This document shows positions 45,579 through 56,739 of a stretch of DNA of 64,000 nt, piece by piece. The stretch covers positions 248,001 to 312,000 of the forward strand of contig NZ_LPVY01000005.1 of the NCBI RefSeq assembly GCF_001613805.1, read 5' to 3'. How positions within the stretch are numbered: position 1 is the first letter of the stretch; every line of letters begins with the position of its first letter. This DNA is from Thalassospira lucentensis. Lineage in GTDB: Bacteria > Pseudomonadota > Alphaproteobacteria > Rhodospirillales > Thalassospiraceae. The notes under the pieces were generated by a model. The model saw only the letters and a list, made by a program, of their open reading frames with translations. It had not been told where the DNA came from and made no database searches. The position numbers and the translations under genes are program-made.

Positions 45579-47129
45579 TCAGACGGTTTTGCCGCGTTTC
45601 AGCGTGGTCTTGAGTTCGGAAAAACTGGTGGCACCGCAAAGCTGGGCGGTAATGGCGTAAACCAGTAATCCGCCACAGACCAGACCGGCCATGGTGATGA
45701 TGCGCGTGATCGACAGAGCGTCATTCTGCCAAAGCCAGGTGATGGCAAACCATAGCGCCACCCCCATCAATACCGATGACAGCAGGATGCGCGGAACGCG
45801 GCGTTTTAGTCGGTTGTCAAAAACAAGATCGCCGCGTTTGTGCAAAATCCATCCCAGTGACAGGGCATTGATCCAGACCGAAGTCGAGGTCGCGGCTGCG
45901 ATGCCAAGATGGCCAAATGCCGGCATCAGGGCGACAATCAGCACGATATTGATCACCATGGCGGTAATGCCGATGCGGATCGGGGTTTTGGTGTCTTCGC
46001 GTGCGAAAAAGCCGGGGGCCAGAACTTTGACCAGAACCGACGCCGGCAGGCCAAAGGCAAAAATGGTCAGGGCCATTCCGGTCATCAGTGTTTCACTGGT
46101 GCCAAAGGCGCCGCGCTCAAACAGAACATTGATAATCGGAATACCCATCACACCGAGTGCGATGGCAGAAGGCAGCGTAAGCAGCAAGGCGATTTCGATA
46201 CCGCGATTCTGGCTATACATTGCGATTTTCGGGTCTGAACCCTGAAGCTGGCGCGACAGGGTAGGCAGCAGGGCAGTGCCAATTGCAATGCCTATGACGC
46301 CAAGCGGTAATTGATGGACGCGGTCAGCGTAGTAAAGCCAGGATACCGCACCATCCGAAACAAGAGATGCCAGCATGGTATCAATCAGAAGGTTCAACTG
46401 ATAGACGCCTGCACCGATCATGCCCGGGATCATTCGTTTGCCCAGCAGTTTCACGCGGTCATCAATTTTGGGCAATTGCCATTTGATGGCAAAGCCGGCG
46501 CGCTTGCAGGCAATCACCAGACAGATGAACTGAGCGACACCGGCAATCGCAACCCCCCATGACAGGGCATGGGCCGGGGTTTCGGTCATGGGTGTCAGCC
46601 CCAGAAGGGCACCAATCAGACAGATATTAAGAATGATCGGGGCACCAGCGGCAGCGGCGTAGCGGTGCAGGGTGTTTAGAACCCCTGACATCAGGGCAAC
46701 AGCCGAAATGAACGCGAGATAGGGGAAGGTGATGCGCGACAGTTCGACAGCAAGGGCGAATTTTTCCGGGTCTTCGGCAAAGCCTGGTGCAAAAACATGC
46801 ATCGCCCAAGGCATGGTGATTTCGATGATCGCGACCAGAAAGCCGGTAATCAGGACTAGCATCGACATGGCGCGTGCGGCAAATTCGCGCGCGACATCGA
46901 TGCCGCGTTTTTCGATATCACCGGCAAGCAAGGGCACAAAGGCAGCGTTAAACGCGCCTTCGCCAAACAGGCGGCGAAACAGGTTGGGGAATTTGAACGC
47001 AACAAAAAAGGCATCTGCCATGCCACCGGCACCGAGCATTGCGGCAATCATGATGTCACGGGCAAAGCCCAGAAGACGCGAGATCAGGGTAAAACCACTG
47101 ACCGTGGCAATGGAACGTACAAGCGACAT
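45579..47129 (-). CDS. murJ: MurJ, lipid II flippase
   Basis: 516 aa of about 14 membrane helices. The N-terminal TLISRLLGFARDIMIAAMLGAGGMADAFFVAFKFPNLFRRLFGEGAFNAAFVPL is the MurJ/MviN signature, including essential arginines and the cavity-lining residues. It flips the peptidoglycan precursor lipid II. It lies in the usual mutS-glnD-murJ-trpS order. Confidence 0.96.
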   Translation of the reverse strand: MSLVRSIATVSGFTLISRLLGFARDIMIAAMLGAGGMADAFFVAFKFPNLFRRLFGEGAFNAAFVPLLAGDIEKRGIDVAREFAARAMSMLVLITGFLVAIIEITMPWAMHVFAPGFAEDPEKFALAVELSRITFPYLAFISAVALMSGVLNTLHRYAAAAGAPIILNICLIGALLGLTPMTETPAHALSWGVAIAGVAQFICLVIACKRAGFAIKWQLPKIDDRVKLLGKRMIPGMIGAGVYQLNLLIDTMLASLVSDGAVSWLYYADRVHQLPLGVIGIAIGTALLPTLSRQLQGSDPKIAMYSQNRGIEIALLLTLPSAIALGVMGIPIINVLFERGAFGTSETLMTGMALTIFAFGLPASVLVKVLAPGFFAREDTKTPIRIGITAMVINIVLIVALMPAFGHLGIAAATSTSVWINALSLGWILHKRGDLVFDNRLKRRVPRILLSSVLMGVALWFAITWLWQNDALSITRIITMAGLVCGGLLVYAITAQLCGATSFSELKTTLKRGKTV

Positions 47130-47673
47130 TCGCGATCAAATCCGAATTAGATTATGAACCAGAGTATGTTTTTATGGCAGCAAAGATGCAGCCAGCTCGG
47201 CAGGTATGAAATCTGCCAGTCGAAAGTGAATAACTCGTAATGACGGCGGATTGGCGGTGGTTAAAGCGGGATTATTTCTATGCACAATGACGTCCGAACG
47301 TTGAACTTTTGTGAAATGGCGCGTGTTTTTGTAAAAAATTCAGCTGGTTGTGATAGCCGTCACAGAAAATATGTCGCATTCCTCATACATTGCATCTCGC
47401 TGAGGATTCGTTGGGACGCGAGCCTCGCTATTCTGACCGGACGAGGGATAAAGGCGCTCCACCTCAACCTGCTGCACTCCGAGGAATATGATGTTACGGG
47501 ACAACAGGCCATAACATCAGGTTTCAGGACCGACCAGCCCTCGTCCGTTCAAACTTCCGATACAAAACAGAATTCGATCATGGCGCTTGCGCCATTGAAC
47601 ACGGATCCCCGCCGGGGCGATTTGGCGTTTGGCCAATCGCAGGGGCGGGGGTTTTGTGTTTTCGGGATCGTGT
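47130..47673. other. Intergenic region between murJ and glnD, possible small RNA
   Basis: 544 bp between two minus-strand genes. It holds a palindrome ATGGCGCTTGCGCCAT at 47580-47595 and a large terminator-like hairpin at 47607-47662. No recognised RNA family. An ORF on the plus strand here runs into glnD and looks non-coding. Confidence 0.45.
47607..47662 (+). terminator. Terminator-like hairpin, plus strand
   Basis: CCCCGCC (47607-47613) with GGCGGGG (47644-47650) and GCGATT (47617-47622) with AATCGC (47635-47640), separated by an internal loop, then GGTTTTGTGTTTT. No annotated plus-strand gene ends here, so it hints at an unrecognised transcript. Confidence 0.4.
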
Positions 47674-50427
47674 TCAGCCGTTTTCCAACGTCTGGGTCAG
47701 GGTTTCCTTGACCTGCAGAAACTTGGTGCGGCTGTCAATTTTCAAACCAAACACATCCTTGACGTAGAAAACGTCAACCGCGCGTTCTCCAAAGGTTGAA
47801 ATACGGGCTGAAGCGATTTGTAGCGACAAATCGCGCAACGTGCGGGTGACATCGTAAAGCAGACCTTGCCGGTCACGCGCGGTGATTTCGATCACGGTGT
47901 GGGTGCGGCTGGCCTTGTTGTCGATGATGACGTTTGGCTCGACCTTGAAGACTGCCGTGCGGTGCTTGTTATCCTTGATCTGGCGGCGTTCGATTTCCTG
48001 ACTGGGACGCAGACGACCCGAAATCACCTGTTCAAGCGTTTCGCGCAGTTTTTCGAGCTTGGCTTTGTCGTTAAATGCCTCGCCATTGGTATCCTGAATA
48101 AAGAAGGTATCAAGTGCCATGCCATCGGCAAGGGTCAGGATTTTGGCATCGACAACGTTGGCCCCGCAAAGCGCCATCGACCCGGCAATCTGGGAAAACA
48201 GGCCAGGATGGTCGGTGGTGTGAACAATAATTTCGGTGGCGTCGATGTCGGTTTCGATACGCATATCGACCGTGATGTCCGCCCCGCTTGCCTTGGCATC
48301 ACGGGTCAGATGGGCATGACGTACATGGGTTTCGGTATCAAAACTGAGCCAGTAGGAAGGATAGCCGCGATCGATGAAATCCTCGACATCCTGTTCTGAC
48401 CAGTCAGAACCGGGTGCGGTAAGGGCATCACGCAATTCCTGCTGGGCGCGCGCGACGCGCGAATCGCGACTGTCGGCATTCAGGCCGCCCGAAAGCAGAT
48501 CATCGGTGGCATAGAAAAGTTCGCGTAGGAGCGTCGCTTTCCACCCATTCCAGACATTCGGACCTACGGCCCGGATATCGGCAACCGTGAGGCACAGCAA
48601 CAAACGCAACCGTTCCTGTGACTGGACCAGATCGGCAAAGGCACGAATGGTAGTCGGATCGTTCAGATCGCGCTTGAATGCGGTCAGGCTCATCCACAGA
48701 TGGGCCTTAACCAGCCAAGCGACAGTTTCGGTATCGGCAGGCGACAGACCAAGACGCGGGCATAGCTTTTCGGCGACTTCGGCACCGAGTTCGGAATGAT
48801 CACCGCCCCGGCCTTTGGCTATATCATGGAGTAATACCGCGACATAAAGCACGCGACGTGAAATCACCTTTTCCATGATGCGGGTGGCAACCGGGGCTTC
48901 TTCGGCCAGCTCGCCACGTTCGATCTGGTTCAATATGCCAATCGCACGGATGGTATGCTCGTCCACCGTATAGGTGTGGTACATGTCATATTGCATCTGG
49001 GCAACGACACGACCGAAATCCGGAATGAAGCGGCCCAGCAATCCAGCCTCGTTCATTTTGCGAAGCGGGATATCCGGGGTATCGCGGTGGGTGAGGATTT
49101 CAAGGAAGACCTCGTTTGCGGCCGGATCTTTTTGCAGCTTGTGATCAACCAGTTTCAGACTTTGCGTCACCCATCGCAGTGTTTCGGGGTGAATGCCAAC
49201 CCCGTTCTGATGGGCGACAAGAAACAGGCGCAAAATCTGGATCGGATCATTTTGAAGGGTTTCGAGGCTATCGACCGTCAGGCGATCATTGCGTAGCTGA
49301 AAACCGTCGACTTCCTTGCTGCCAAAGAAGCGGGCCGGAAAGCGAATCAGGGGTTTGCGTTGATGACGTTCTTCAAGGGCAGCACAGAAGATGCGGGTCA
49401 GGTTGCCGACATGCTTCACCATCAGATAATAGTGTTTCATGAAGCGTTCGACGCCTGACGCGCCGGCATGATCGGTATAGCCAAGCTTATCGGCAATATC
49501 GCGCTGCATATCAAATGTCAGGCGGTCTTCTTCACGCCCGGTGAGGTAGTGCAGCCAGCAGCGTACCGACCACAGGAAGTTTTGCGCTTTCAGAAAGCCT
49601 TGTGCTTCCTTGCGGGTCAGCACCTTGAGGTCGACCAGTTCAAGCGGGTTGCTGACGCGGTATAGGTATTTGCCAATCCAGAACAGGGTATGAAGATCGC
49701 GAAGGCCACCTTTTCCGTCTTTGACGTTGGGTTCAACGACATAACGTGAATCACCCATGCGGATGTGACGTTCATCGCGTTCGTTTAGCTTTCCTTCGAT
49801 GAATTCAAGCCCGGTGCCCTTGACCAGTTCTTCCATGAATCGGGTGCGGAAGGTTTTATAGACATCCTCATCCGCCCAGACGAACCGGCTTTCAAGCAGG
49901 TTTGTGCGGATGGTGATGTCCTGTTTACCCATGCGCAGGCAATCATCAATCGAACGGGTGGCATGACCGACCTTAAGCCCCAGATCCCAAAGCATGTAAA
50001 GGATGTATTCGACAACCTGTTCGCCATGCGCGGTTTGTTTGTAGGGAAACAGAAACAGGATATCGACATCGGATTGCGGCGCCATGTCGCCACGACCGTA
50101 ACCGCCAACTGCGACAACCGCCATGCGTTGCTCATTGGTTGGATTGTGCAGAGGATAGACGAATTTCAGGGCGAAATCGTGGATCAAACGCACGATCTGA
50201 TCGATCAGGAAGCTGTTGGAGAAGACTGCGTCCTGCCCGGAATTCGTTTCTTCGAAGCGGGCACGAATAACCTTACGGCCTTCTTCCAGAACGGCTTTGA
50301 GGCGTTTGAGGATTTCCGCACGCTGTTTGAAGGATGTCAGCTCTGCATTGGCAGCGATGGACTCAAGCTCGGCAAAGATTTTGCGGCGGTCGATGATTTC
50401 GCGCTGTTTCTTGATTCTATACGTCAC
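47674..50427 (-). CDS. glnD: GlnD, PII uridylyltransferase / uridylyl-removing enzyme
   Basis: 917 aa. It senses glutamine and adds or removes UMP on PII. The nucleotidyltransferase motif VAVGGYGRGDMAPQSDVDILFLFP lies at about residue 105, the HD domain HDIAKGRGGDHSELGAEVA near residue 510, and two ACT domains at the end (TDHPGLFSQIAGSM and TARDRQGLLYDVTRTL). It starts with GTG, supported by AAGGAAA about 10 nt upstream. mutS lies upstream on the same strand. Confidence 0.96.
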   Translation of the reverse strand: MTYRIKKQREIIDRRKIFAELESIAANAELTSFKQRAEILKRLKAVLEEGRKVIRARFEETNSGQDAVFSNSFLIDQIVRLIHDFALKFVYPLHNPTNEQRMAVVAVGGYGRGDMAPQSDVDILFLFPYKQTAHGEQVVEYILYMLWDLGLKVGHATRSIDDCLRMGKQDITIRTNLLESRFVWADEDVYKTFRTRFMEELVKGTGLEFIEGKLNERDERHIRMGDSRYVVEPNVKDGKGGLRDLHTLFWIGKYLYRVSNPLELVDLKVLTRKEAQGFLKAQNFLWSVRCWLHYLTGREEDRLTFDMQRDIADKLGYTDHAGASGVERFMKHYYLMVKHVGNLTRIFCAALEERHQRKPLIRFPARFFGSKEVDGFQLRNDRLTVDSLETLQNDPIQILRLFLVAHQNGVGIHPETLRWVTQSLKLVDHKLQKDPAANEVFLEILTHRDTPDIPLRKMNEAGLLGRFIPDFGRVVAQMQYDMYHTYTVDEHTIRAIGILNQIERGELAEEAPVATRIMEKVISRRVLYVAVLLHDIAKGRGGDHSELGAEVAEKLCPRLGLSPADTETVAWLVKAHLWMSLTAFKRDLNDPTTIRAFADLVQSQERLRLLLCLTVADIRAVGPNVWNGWKATLLRELFYATDDLLSGGLNADSRDSRVARAQQELRDALTAPGSDWSEQDVEDFIDRGYPSYWLSFDTETHVRHAHLTRDAKASGADITVDMRIETDIDATEIIVHTTDHPGLFSQIAGSMALCGANVVDAKILTLADGMALDTFFIQDTNGEAFNDKAKLEKLRETLEQVISGRLRPSQEIERRQIKDNKHRTAVFKVEPNVIIDNKASRTHTVIEITARDRQGLLYDVTRTLRDLSLQIASARISTFGERAVDVFYVKDVFGLKIDSRTKFLQVKETLTQTLENG

Positions 50428-50566
50428 TTGAAGCGGTTTCCTTGGGTCGGGTCTGGTTTGGCCAGTTAGATATTAATAGGCAGGTTGCCCTTTGGGCATG
50501 TCCCAATGCATATGGCATGCCGTATTGCCAATGCCAGTCGCAAGCGGCCCACCAGAGAGTGTAGCA

Positions 50567-50614
50567 TCAAAAAGCAAACAGGCACTTGCCTGATATAAGG
50601 GCAAAGTGCCTGCT
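50567..50614 (-). terminator. Terminator of mutS
   Basis: CAGGCACTT (50579-50587) with AAGTGCCTG (50604-50612), extended by GCC/GGC pairs inside. Read on the minus strand a TTTGCTTTTT run follows. Confidence 0.75.
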
Positions 50615-50656
50615 TTTAATGCGATGACCGACCGTTATTTTTCGAGCGACCCGGAA

Positions 50657-53380
50657 TCAATCGCGCATGGCACGCAAACGATATAGCGCGTCAAGGGCTT
50701 CGCGCGGGGTCATGTTGTCGGGATCTATTTCCCCCACCGCGTCCAAAAGAGCCTTCTGTAACGGCGATAGTGCCGGGGTTTTGGCCTTTTCTTCCTGTTT
50801 AACCTGCTCAATCGCGGCAGCAAAAAGCGGCAGATCGTCAGCCAGTTTTGAAACTGCACCGCCCTGTTCGCCCTTTTCAAGGGTCTTAAGCACCTGTTCG
50901 GCGCGTTTGATTACCGGTTTGGGCAGGCCAGCAAGCTGGGCGACATGAATGCCATAAGACCGATCCGCACTGCCCGCGCCAACTTCGTGGAGGAAGACGA
51001 CTTCGCCCTGCCATTCCTTGATCAGCATTGTGTGACAGGACAGATGGGCGAGCTTGGCGGCAAGGGCTGTCAGTTCGTGATAGTGAGTCGCGAAAAGGCC
51101 GCGACATTTATTGACCTCATGCAGGTTTTCGACAACCGCCCAGGCAATAGACAGACCATCAAATGTTGCGGTGCCGCGCCCGATTTCATCAAGGATCACC
51201 AGCGAACGATCGGATGCCTGATTAAGAATGGCGGCGGTTTCGACCATTTCAACCATGAAGGTCGAACGGCCACGCGCCAGATCATCCGCTGCCCCGACGC
51301 GCGAAAACAGCCGGTCAATCACACCGATATGGGCGGTTTCAGCGGGCACAAAGGCACCGATTTGGGCCAGAACCGCGATCAGGGCATTCTGGCGCAGGAA
51401 AGTCGATTTACCGGCCATGTTAGGGCCAGTAATCAGCCACAGGCTTTGTTCGCCTTCAAGGCGGCAGTCATTGGCGACAAATGGACTGTCGCCATTTTCG
51501 CGTAGGGCGGCTTCCACCACCGGATGGCGACCACCACGGATATCAAAGGCAAGGCTGTCATCAATGGTTGGGCGGATACATCCCTGATCACGCGCCAGTT
51601 CGGCCAAGGCGGCCGACACATCAAGTCCGGCCAGCGCCTGCGCGCAGCGGGCAATGGCATCGGCATGTTCAAGTACATTTGAGACCAGTGTGTCAAACAG
51701 TTCAAGTTCAAGAGCAAGCGCCTGATCCCCGGCCTTGGAAACCTTGCTTTCGAGTTCGGATAACTCGACCGTGGTGAAACGGACCGCATTGGCCATGGTC
51801 TGGCGATGAATAAATTCATCGATTTCCATCATCCGGTCGGCCTGTTTGGCCGGTACTTCGATGAAGTAGCCAAGGACGTTGTTGTGCTTGACCTTAAGGC
51901 TGGTGATGGCCGTTTGTTCGGTATATCGGGCTTGAAGATTGGCGATCAGCTTTTTGCTTTCGCTTGAAAGCATGCGCAATTCGTCAAGCGGTGGGTGATA
52001 GCCGCCTGCTATAAAGCCGCCGTCACGTGCCAGCAGCGGCAGATTCTCGCTGAGCGACCGGCGCAGAAAATCAACCAGATCGCCATGATGGCCCATACCG
52101 GTCAGATGATCGACAAGGGCAGCGGGTTGGGTCGTCAGTCCGTTATTGCCACCGTCGGGTTTGTGCAGAAGGTTACCAATCGCAAAGGCGCAGGCCAGAC
52201 CATCACGCATCGCAGCAAGGTCGCGCGGGCCGCCACGACCAACTGACAGACGTGACAATGCACGTTCGATATCCGGGCATTCGCCAAGGGCAGCACGCAG
52301 ATCGGACCGCAGGGCATCGCGATCATGGAAATAGGAAACCAGATCAAGACGTTTATTGATCGTGCTGGCGTCGGTCAGTGGTGCGGACAGGCGGGCGGCC
52401 AGCAACCGCGCGCCGGCACCCGTCCGGGTCCGGTCGATGACCGAAAGAAGCGATCCTTTGCGTTCGCCTGATTGGGTCTGGGTTAGTTCCAGCGACCGCC
52501 GGGTGGCGGCATCGATTTCCATCGCGGCACCCGCAGCCATGCGTTGCGGCGGGGAAAGGCGCGGCATCTGGCCCTTCTGGGTCAGATCGACATAATCGAT
52601 CAGGGCACCGGCAGCGGAAAGTTCGGCAACTTCAAAGCCGCCAAATGCATCAAGTGCGGCGACTTCATAAAGTTTCTTCAGGCGCAACTGGGCATTTTCG
52701 GCATCAAAGCGCGATGCGGGCTGTGGGGTAATGATGTTTTTATATTCAGCATAGATATCGAACATTTCCGAACGGTTCAGAAGTTTGTCTGATATCAGAA
52801 GTTCACCCGCGTCAAGACGTGCCAGTGCAGCCGGAAGCCCCCCCATATCGCAGGGCTGGACATAAAAATCGCCAGTCGACATATCAAGCCACGCCAGACC
52901 GACTTTACCGCGGACCTCGGATACGGCGGCCAGATAGTTATGGCGCCGGGCATCCAGAAGGCTGTCTTCGGTAAGGGTACCAGGCGTGATCAAACGAACG
53001 ACACCCCGTTTGACCACGGATTTGGCACCGCGTTTTTTAGCTTCGGCCGGGTCTTCCATCTGTTCACAAACGGCAACACGGAAACCTTTGCGGATCAGAC
53101 GCTGCAAATAGGTTTCGTGACTGTGGACCGGAACACCGGCCATGGGAATTTCGTTACCCTGGTGCTTGCCGCGTTTTGTCAGTGCGATATCGAGCGCCTC
53201 GGCCGCTTTCACGGCATCGTCGAAGAACAGCTCGTAAAAGTCGCCCATCCGGTAAAACAGAAGGCAGTCCTGATACTGTTCCTTGATTTCAAGGAACTGC
53301 ATCATCATCGGGGTCGCACCTTCGGTATCGAACGAAAGTGGGACGGTTTTGGTATCGGAAGGATCGGCAATATTGTTCAT
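50657..53380 (-). CDS. mutS: MutS, DNA mismatch recognition ATPase
   Basis: About 907 aa. The mismatch-binding domain has [17 protein letters not shown] (Phe-x-Glu type), the lever and clamp follow, and the ATPase has [34 protein letters not shown], and [16 protein letters not shown]. The ATG at 53380 was preferred over an in-frame start 30 bp upstream. It is divergent from the small stress-type protein. Confidence 0.96.
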   Translation of the reverse strand: MNNIADPSDTKTVPLSFDTEGATPMMMQFLEIKEQYQDCLLFYRMGDFYELFFDDAVKAAEALDIALTKRGKHQGNEIPMAGVPVHSHETYLQRLIRKGFRVAVCEQMEDPAEAKKRGAKSVVKRGVVRLITPGTLTEDSLLDARRHNYLAAVSEVRGKVGLAWLDMSTGDFYVQPCDMGGLPAALARLDAGELLISDKLLNRSEMFDIYAEYKNIITPQPASRFDAENAQLRLKKLYEVAALDAFGGFEVAELSAAGALIDYVDLTQKGQMPRLSPPQRMAAGAAMEIDAATRRSLELTQTQSGERKGSLLSVIDRTRTGAGARLLAARLSAPLTDASTINKRLDLVSYFHDRDALRSDLRAALGECPDIERALSRLSVGRGGPRDLAAMRDGLACAFAIGNLLHKPDGGNNGLTTQPAALVDHLTGMGHHGDLVDFLRRSLSENLPLLARDGGFIAGGYHPPLDELRMLSSESKKLIANLQARYTEQTAITSLKVKHNNVLGYFIEVPAKQADRMMEIDEFIHRQTMANAVRFTTVELSELESKVSKAGDQALALELELFDTLVSNVLEHADAIARCAQALAGLDVSAALAELARDQGCIRPTIDDSLAFDIRGGRHPVVEAALRENGDSPFVANDCRLEGEQSLWLITGPNMAGKSTFLRQNALIAVLAQIGAFVPAETAHIGVIDRLFSRVGAADDLARGRSTFMVEMVETAAILNQASDRSLVILDEIGRGTATFDGLSIAWAVVENLHEVNKCRGLFATHYHELTALAAKLAHLSCHTMLIKEWQGEVVFLHEVGAGSADRSYGIHVAQLAGLPKPVIKRAEQVLKTLEKGEQGGAVSKLADDLPLFAAAIEQVKQEEKAKTPALSPLQKALLDAVGEIDPDNMTPREALDALYRLRAMRD

Positions 53381-53564
53381 GACGAGTGTGATAGCAAACC
53401 CTGAAGGCATTGACGAGGGGATGAAACGGCCCGGTAGCCGTTTTTGACCTATGCCATTGCAATGCCTGATTTTCTGTAAAATATGTTAAGATACGCAGGT
53501 AGCAAAGCAGCGCGATCATCGCTGATTTGCCGTCCTTTGACCAGTGACCAAGGAGACTAAGAAG

Positions 53565-54062
53565 ATGGCAGCAGACCAAGCGACCCGTCAGGCACCGGAA
53601 CTGGTTGGATTGTTCGAGACAAAAGACAGCTTTGATGCCGCGGTTCGGGAATTGCGCGATAGCGGATTTTCGCGCACGGATCTGTCGGTTTTAAGTTCCC
53701 ATGAATCGATCGATGTTGCCGGGGCGGATGGTCGGTCCTGGTCCGATGTGCTGACCGCACTGGTTGGTGAAGCAAAATACGAGGTGCCTTTGGTGGCATC
53801 GGGGGCCATTGCCTTGTTTGGCGGGGCGGCAACCGCGCCGGTGGCACTTGCGATTGGTGCCGGTGTGGGCGCAGTAGCACTGCGGGAATTTATTGAAGAA
53901 GTGACATCCACTCCGCATACCGAGGATTTCGCACGTGCGATCAATGCCGGTTCTGTAATCCTTTGGGTGCGGATTGATCCCGACAAGGACGATGCAGAAG
54001 CCAAGGCGACCGCAATCCTGAAAAAGCATGGTGCGGAAAATATCCACCTGCATCAGGGATAG
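53565..54062 (+). CDS. General-stress-type protein (YflT-like)
   Basis: 165 aa. LVGLFETKDSFDAAVRELRDSGFSRTDLSVLSS resembles the flavin-free general stress protein 17M/YflT domain; it is followed by a hydrophobic Gly/Ala-rich stretch (ASGAIALFGGAATAPVALAIGAGVGAVALREF) that may enter the membrane, and a C-terminal strand-helix (VILWVRIDPDKDDAEAKATAILKKHGAENIHLH). The ATG at 53565 has AAGGAG upstream. The role is unknown; envelope or stress-related is a guess. Confidence 0.75.
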   Translation: MAADQATRQAPELVGLFETKDSFDAAVRELRDSGFSRTDLSVLSSHESIDVAGADGRSWSDVLTALVGEAKYEVPLVASGAIALFGGAATAPVALAIGAGVGAVALREFIEEVTSTPHTEDFARAINAGSVILWVRIDPDKDDAEAKATAILKKHGAENIHLHQG

Positions 54063-54125
54063 TCCATTGTTCTATCGTGCATATCAGGCTTCTTTATTGT
54101 AACAGCTATCGTTTGGTGAAACGTC

Positions 54126-54153
54126 AAAGGCGATCATGAATGATCGCCTTTTT
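54126..54153 (+). terminator. Terminator after the stress-type protein
   Basis: An 11-bp perfect stem (54126-54136 with 54141-54151), TGAA loop and a T-tail. Confidence 0.85.
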
Positions 54154-54357
54154 CATGTCCGGTTAGCATATGATGCGCTGCAACATACGGAAAATGCTAC
54201 GTAATTTTGCGGTTGCCGTTAACGTCGCCTTTGACCCGGGGCCAGAAGCCTGATTTATTGAGCGGTCCAGCATGACGGCTCCACACCTGATTGCCGAGTT
54301 AAAGTTTACAGGTTCTCACCGCTTTCCAACCCACCACGCAAGCGTCAGTGAAAATAT

Positions 54358-56625
54358 ATGTCAGATTCAGAAATCAAGGTTCGTGACCGTGAAGCGCTGC
54401 TGTTTCATTCAAGTGGCCGCCCCGGAAAAATCGAAATCACTCCGTCGAAGCCGCTGACCACACAGCGCGATCTTTCACTTGCCTATTCACCAGGTGTGGC
54501 GGTGCCATGCCTCGAAATTGCCAAGAATCCTGCGACGGCCTATGACTATACGTCCAAGGGCAATATCGTTGCCGTGATCTCAAACGGTACGGCCGTTCTG
54601 GGACTTGGCAATCTGGGTGCGCTGGCATCCAAGCCGGTAATGGAAGGCAAGGCGGTCCTGTTCAAGCGTTTTGCCGATGTTGACGGTTTTGACCTGGAGG
54701 TATCTACCGAAGACGTCGACGAGTTCGTCAATTGCGTGCGCTTCCTTGGCGCGTCGTTTGGCGGGATCAACCTTGAAGACATCAAGGCCCCGGAATGCTT
54801 CATCATCGAGCAACGCCTGCGCGAACTGATGGATATTCCGGTCTTCCATGATGACCAGCATGGTACAGCAATTATTGCCGCATCCGGTCTGATCAATGCC
54901 TGCGACCTAACCGGGCGCAAGCTTGAAGACATCAAGTTGGTCATCAACGGTGCGGGTGCTGCGGCCATCGCATGTTGCGAACTGGTCAAAAGCATGGGTG
55001 TCTCGCCCGACAATGTCATCATGTGTGACTCGCGCGGGGTTATCTATAAAGGCCGTGAAGACGGCATGAACCAGTGGAAATCGGCGCACGCGGCCGAAAC
55101 AGATGCCCGCACGTTGGAAGAAGCGATGGACGGGGCGGATGCGTTCTTTGGCCTGTCGGTCAAGGGCGCGGTTACCGCAGCCATGGTCAAAAGCATGGCC
55201 AAACAGCCGATCATCTTTGCCATGGCAAACCCGGACCCGGAAATCAGCCCGGAAGAAGTCGCCGCGATCCGCAATGACGCGATCTGTGCCACCGGGCGTT
55301 CGGACTATGCCAACCAGATCAACAACGTACTTGGCTTCCCCTATATTTTCCGCGGGGCGCTTGACGTCCAGGCATCCACGATCAACGAGGAAATGAAGAT
55401 TGCCGCGGCCCACGCGGTGGCGTCGCTGGCGCGTGAAGATGTTCCTGACGAAGTTGCGGCGGCTTATTCCGGTCGTCGTCTACAATATGGTCCGGAATAT
55501 ATCATTCCGGCACCGTTTGACCCGCGTCTGATCATTGCGGTGCCCAAGGCCGTTGCGCAAGCCGCGATGGATAGCGGTGTGGCACGTCGCCCGATCATCG
55601 ATATGGCCGAATATGAAAATCAGCTGCGCGGGCGCCTTGACCCGACTGCGGCACATCTGCAGCTGATTTCCGACTATGTAAGGGCGCATCCGAAACGCAT
55701 AGCTTTTGCCGAGGGCGAAGAAGAAACGGTTATTCGTGCAGCGGTGGCGTATCGCAATTCCGGTTATGGTACCCCGATCCTGATCGGGCGCGAGGACCGG
55801 ATCGCGGAATCGGCCAAATCGCTTGGTATTGAAAGCCTTGAGGGCGTTGAAATCAGCAATGCGGCACTTTCGCACAAGAACAAGGAATATGCCGAGTTCC
55901 TGTATGGCCGCCTGCAACGTAAAGGTTTCCTGTGGCGTGATTGCCAGCGCATGGTCAACCAGAAGCGCAACGTCTTTGCCGCTGTTATGGTGGCAAAAGG
56001 CGATGCGGACGGCCTGATTACCGGATTGACGCGCAACTTCCATCGCAGCTTTACCGATATCAGTTCGGTAATTGATGCCAAGCCGGGTGAAATCCCGATG
56101 GGTCTTTCGATTGCAATTGCCAAAGGCCGCACCGTGTTTATTGCGGATACGCGCGTACATAACATGCCTGATGCCGAGCAGCTTGCCGAGATTGCGATCC
56201 AGGCGGCCGAGAAAGCCCGGCAGCTTGGTCACGAGCCACGCGTGGCAATGGTGTCGCATTCAACATTTGGCAACCCCTGGAGCGCTGATACGGACCGTAT
56301 CCGCGAAGCGGTCGGCATCCTTGAACGCAGCAATGTCGACTTTGAGTTCGATGGAGATATTGCGGTGGATGTGGCGCTTGATACCGAACTGTTGAAGCTT
56401 TATCCATTCTGCCGCCTTTCCGGCCCGGCCAACGTGCTTGTAATGCCGGCCCTTCATGCGGCGACAACAGCGTCAAAGCTTCTGGACAAGCTGGGCGGAG
56501 GTACGGTTGTTGGTCCGGTGATGATCGGGCTCGAGAAGCCGGCACAGATCACCCAGATGGGCAGTACGGTCAACGACCTTGTCAATCTGGCTGCATTGGC
56601 CGCACACGAGGCCGAACACGGCTAA
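54358..56625 (+). CDS. maeB: MaeB, NADP-dependent malic enzyme with phosphotransacetylase-like domain
   Basis: 755 aa. The N-terminal malic-enzyme half has SLAYSPGVAVPCLEIAKNP, NIVAVISNGTAVLGLGNLG, VFHDDQHGTAIIAASGL and the Rossmann VINGAGAAAIACCELVK; the C-terminal half from about residue 430 is the PTA-like domain. It decarboxylates malate to pyruvate, making NADPH. The fused domain is usually inactive and used for allosteric control by acetyl-CoA. Confidence 0.96.
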   Translation: MSDSEIKVRDREALLFHSSGRPGKIEITPSKPLTTQRDLSLAYSPGVAVPCLEIAKNPATAYDYTSKGNIVAVISNGTAVLGLGNLGALASKPVMEGKAVLFKRFADVDGFDLEVSTEDVDEFVNCVRFLGASFGGINLEDIKAPECFIIEQRLRELMDIPVFHDDQHGTAIIAASGLINACDLTGRKLEDIKLVINGAGAAAIACCELVKSMGVSPDNVIMCDSRGVIYKGREDGMNQWKSAHAAETDARTLEEAMDGADAFFGLSVKGAVTAAMVKSMAKQPIIFAMANPDPEISPEEVAAIRNDAICATGRSDYANQINNVLGFPYIFRGALDVQASTINEEMKIAAAHAVASLAREDVPDEVAAAYSGRRLQYGPEYIIPAPFDPRLIIAVPKAVAQAAMDSGVARRPIIDMAEYENQLRGRLDPTAAHLQLISDYVRAHPKRIAFAEGEEETVIRAAVAYRNSGYGTPILIGREDRIAESAKSLGIESLEGVEISNAALSHKNKEYAEFLYGRLQRKGFLWRDCQRMVNQKRNVFAAVMVAKGDADGLITGLTRNFHRSFTDISSVIDAKPGEIPMGLSIAIAKGRTVFIADTRVHNMPDAEQLAEIAIQAAEKARQLGHEPRVAMVSHSTFGNPWSADTDRIREAVGILERSNVDFEFDGDIAVDVALDTELLKLYPFCRLSGPANVLVMPALHAATTASKLLDKLGGGTVVGPVMIGLEKPAQITQMGSTVNDLVNLAALAAHEAEHG

Positions 56626-56647
56626 ACCTCAGCAAAACAATATTTTT

Positions 56648-56688
56648 GAAATGGCGGAATTGCGGATGCAATCTCCGCCATTTTACTT
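56648..56688 (+). terminator. Terminator of maeB
   Basis: AATGGCGGA (56650-56658) pairs with TCCGCCATT around a 15-nt loop, followed by TTACTTTA. Confidence 0.7.
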
Positions 56689-56739
56689 TAAGAGGCTGTT
56701 ATATAACAAAAAACAACCGTTAATCGTGGGAACGAGACG

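Noticed and set aside
47280-47711. Plus-strand ORF of 143 codons between murJ and glnD
   Set aside because: It runs through a terminator-like hairpin into the end of glnD and shows no recognisable domain.
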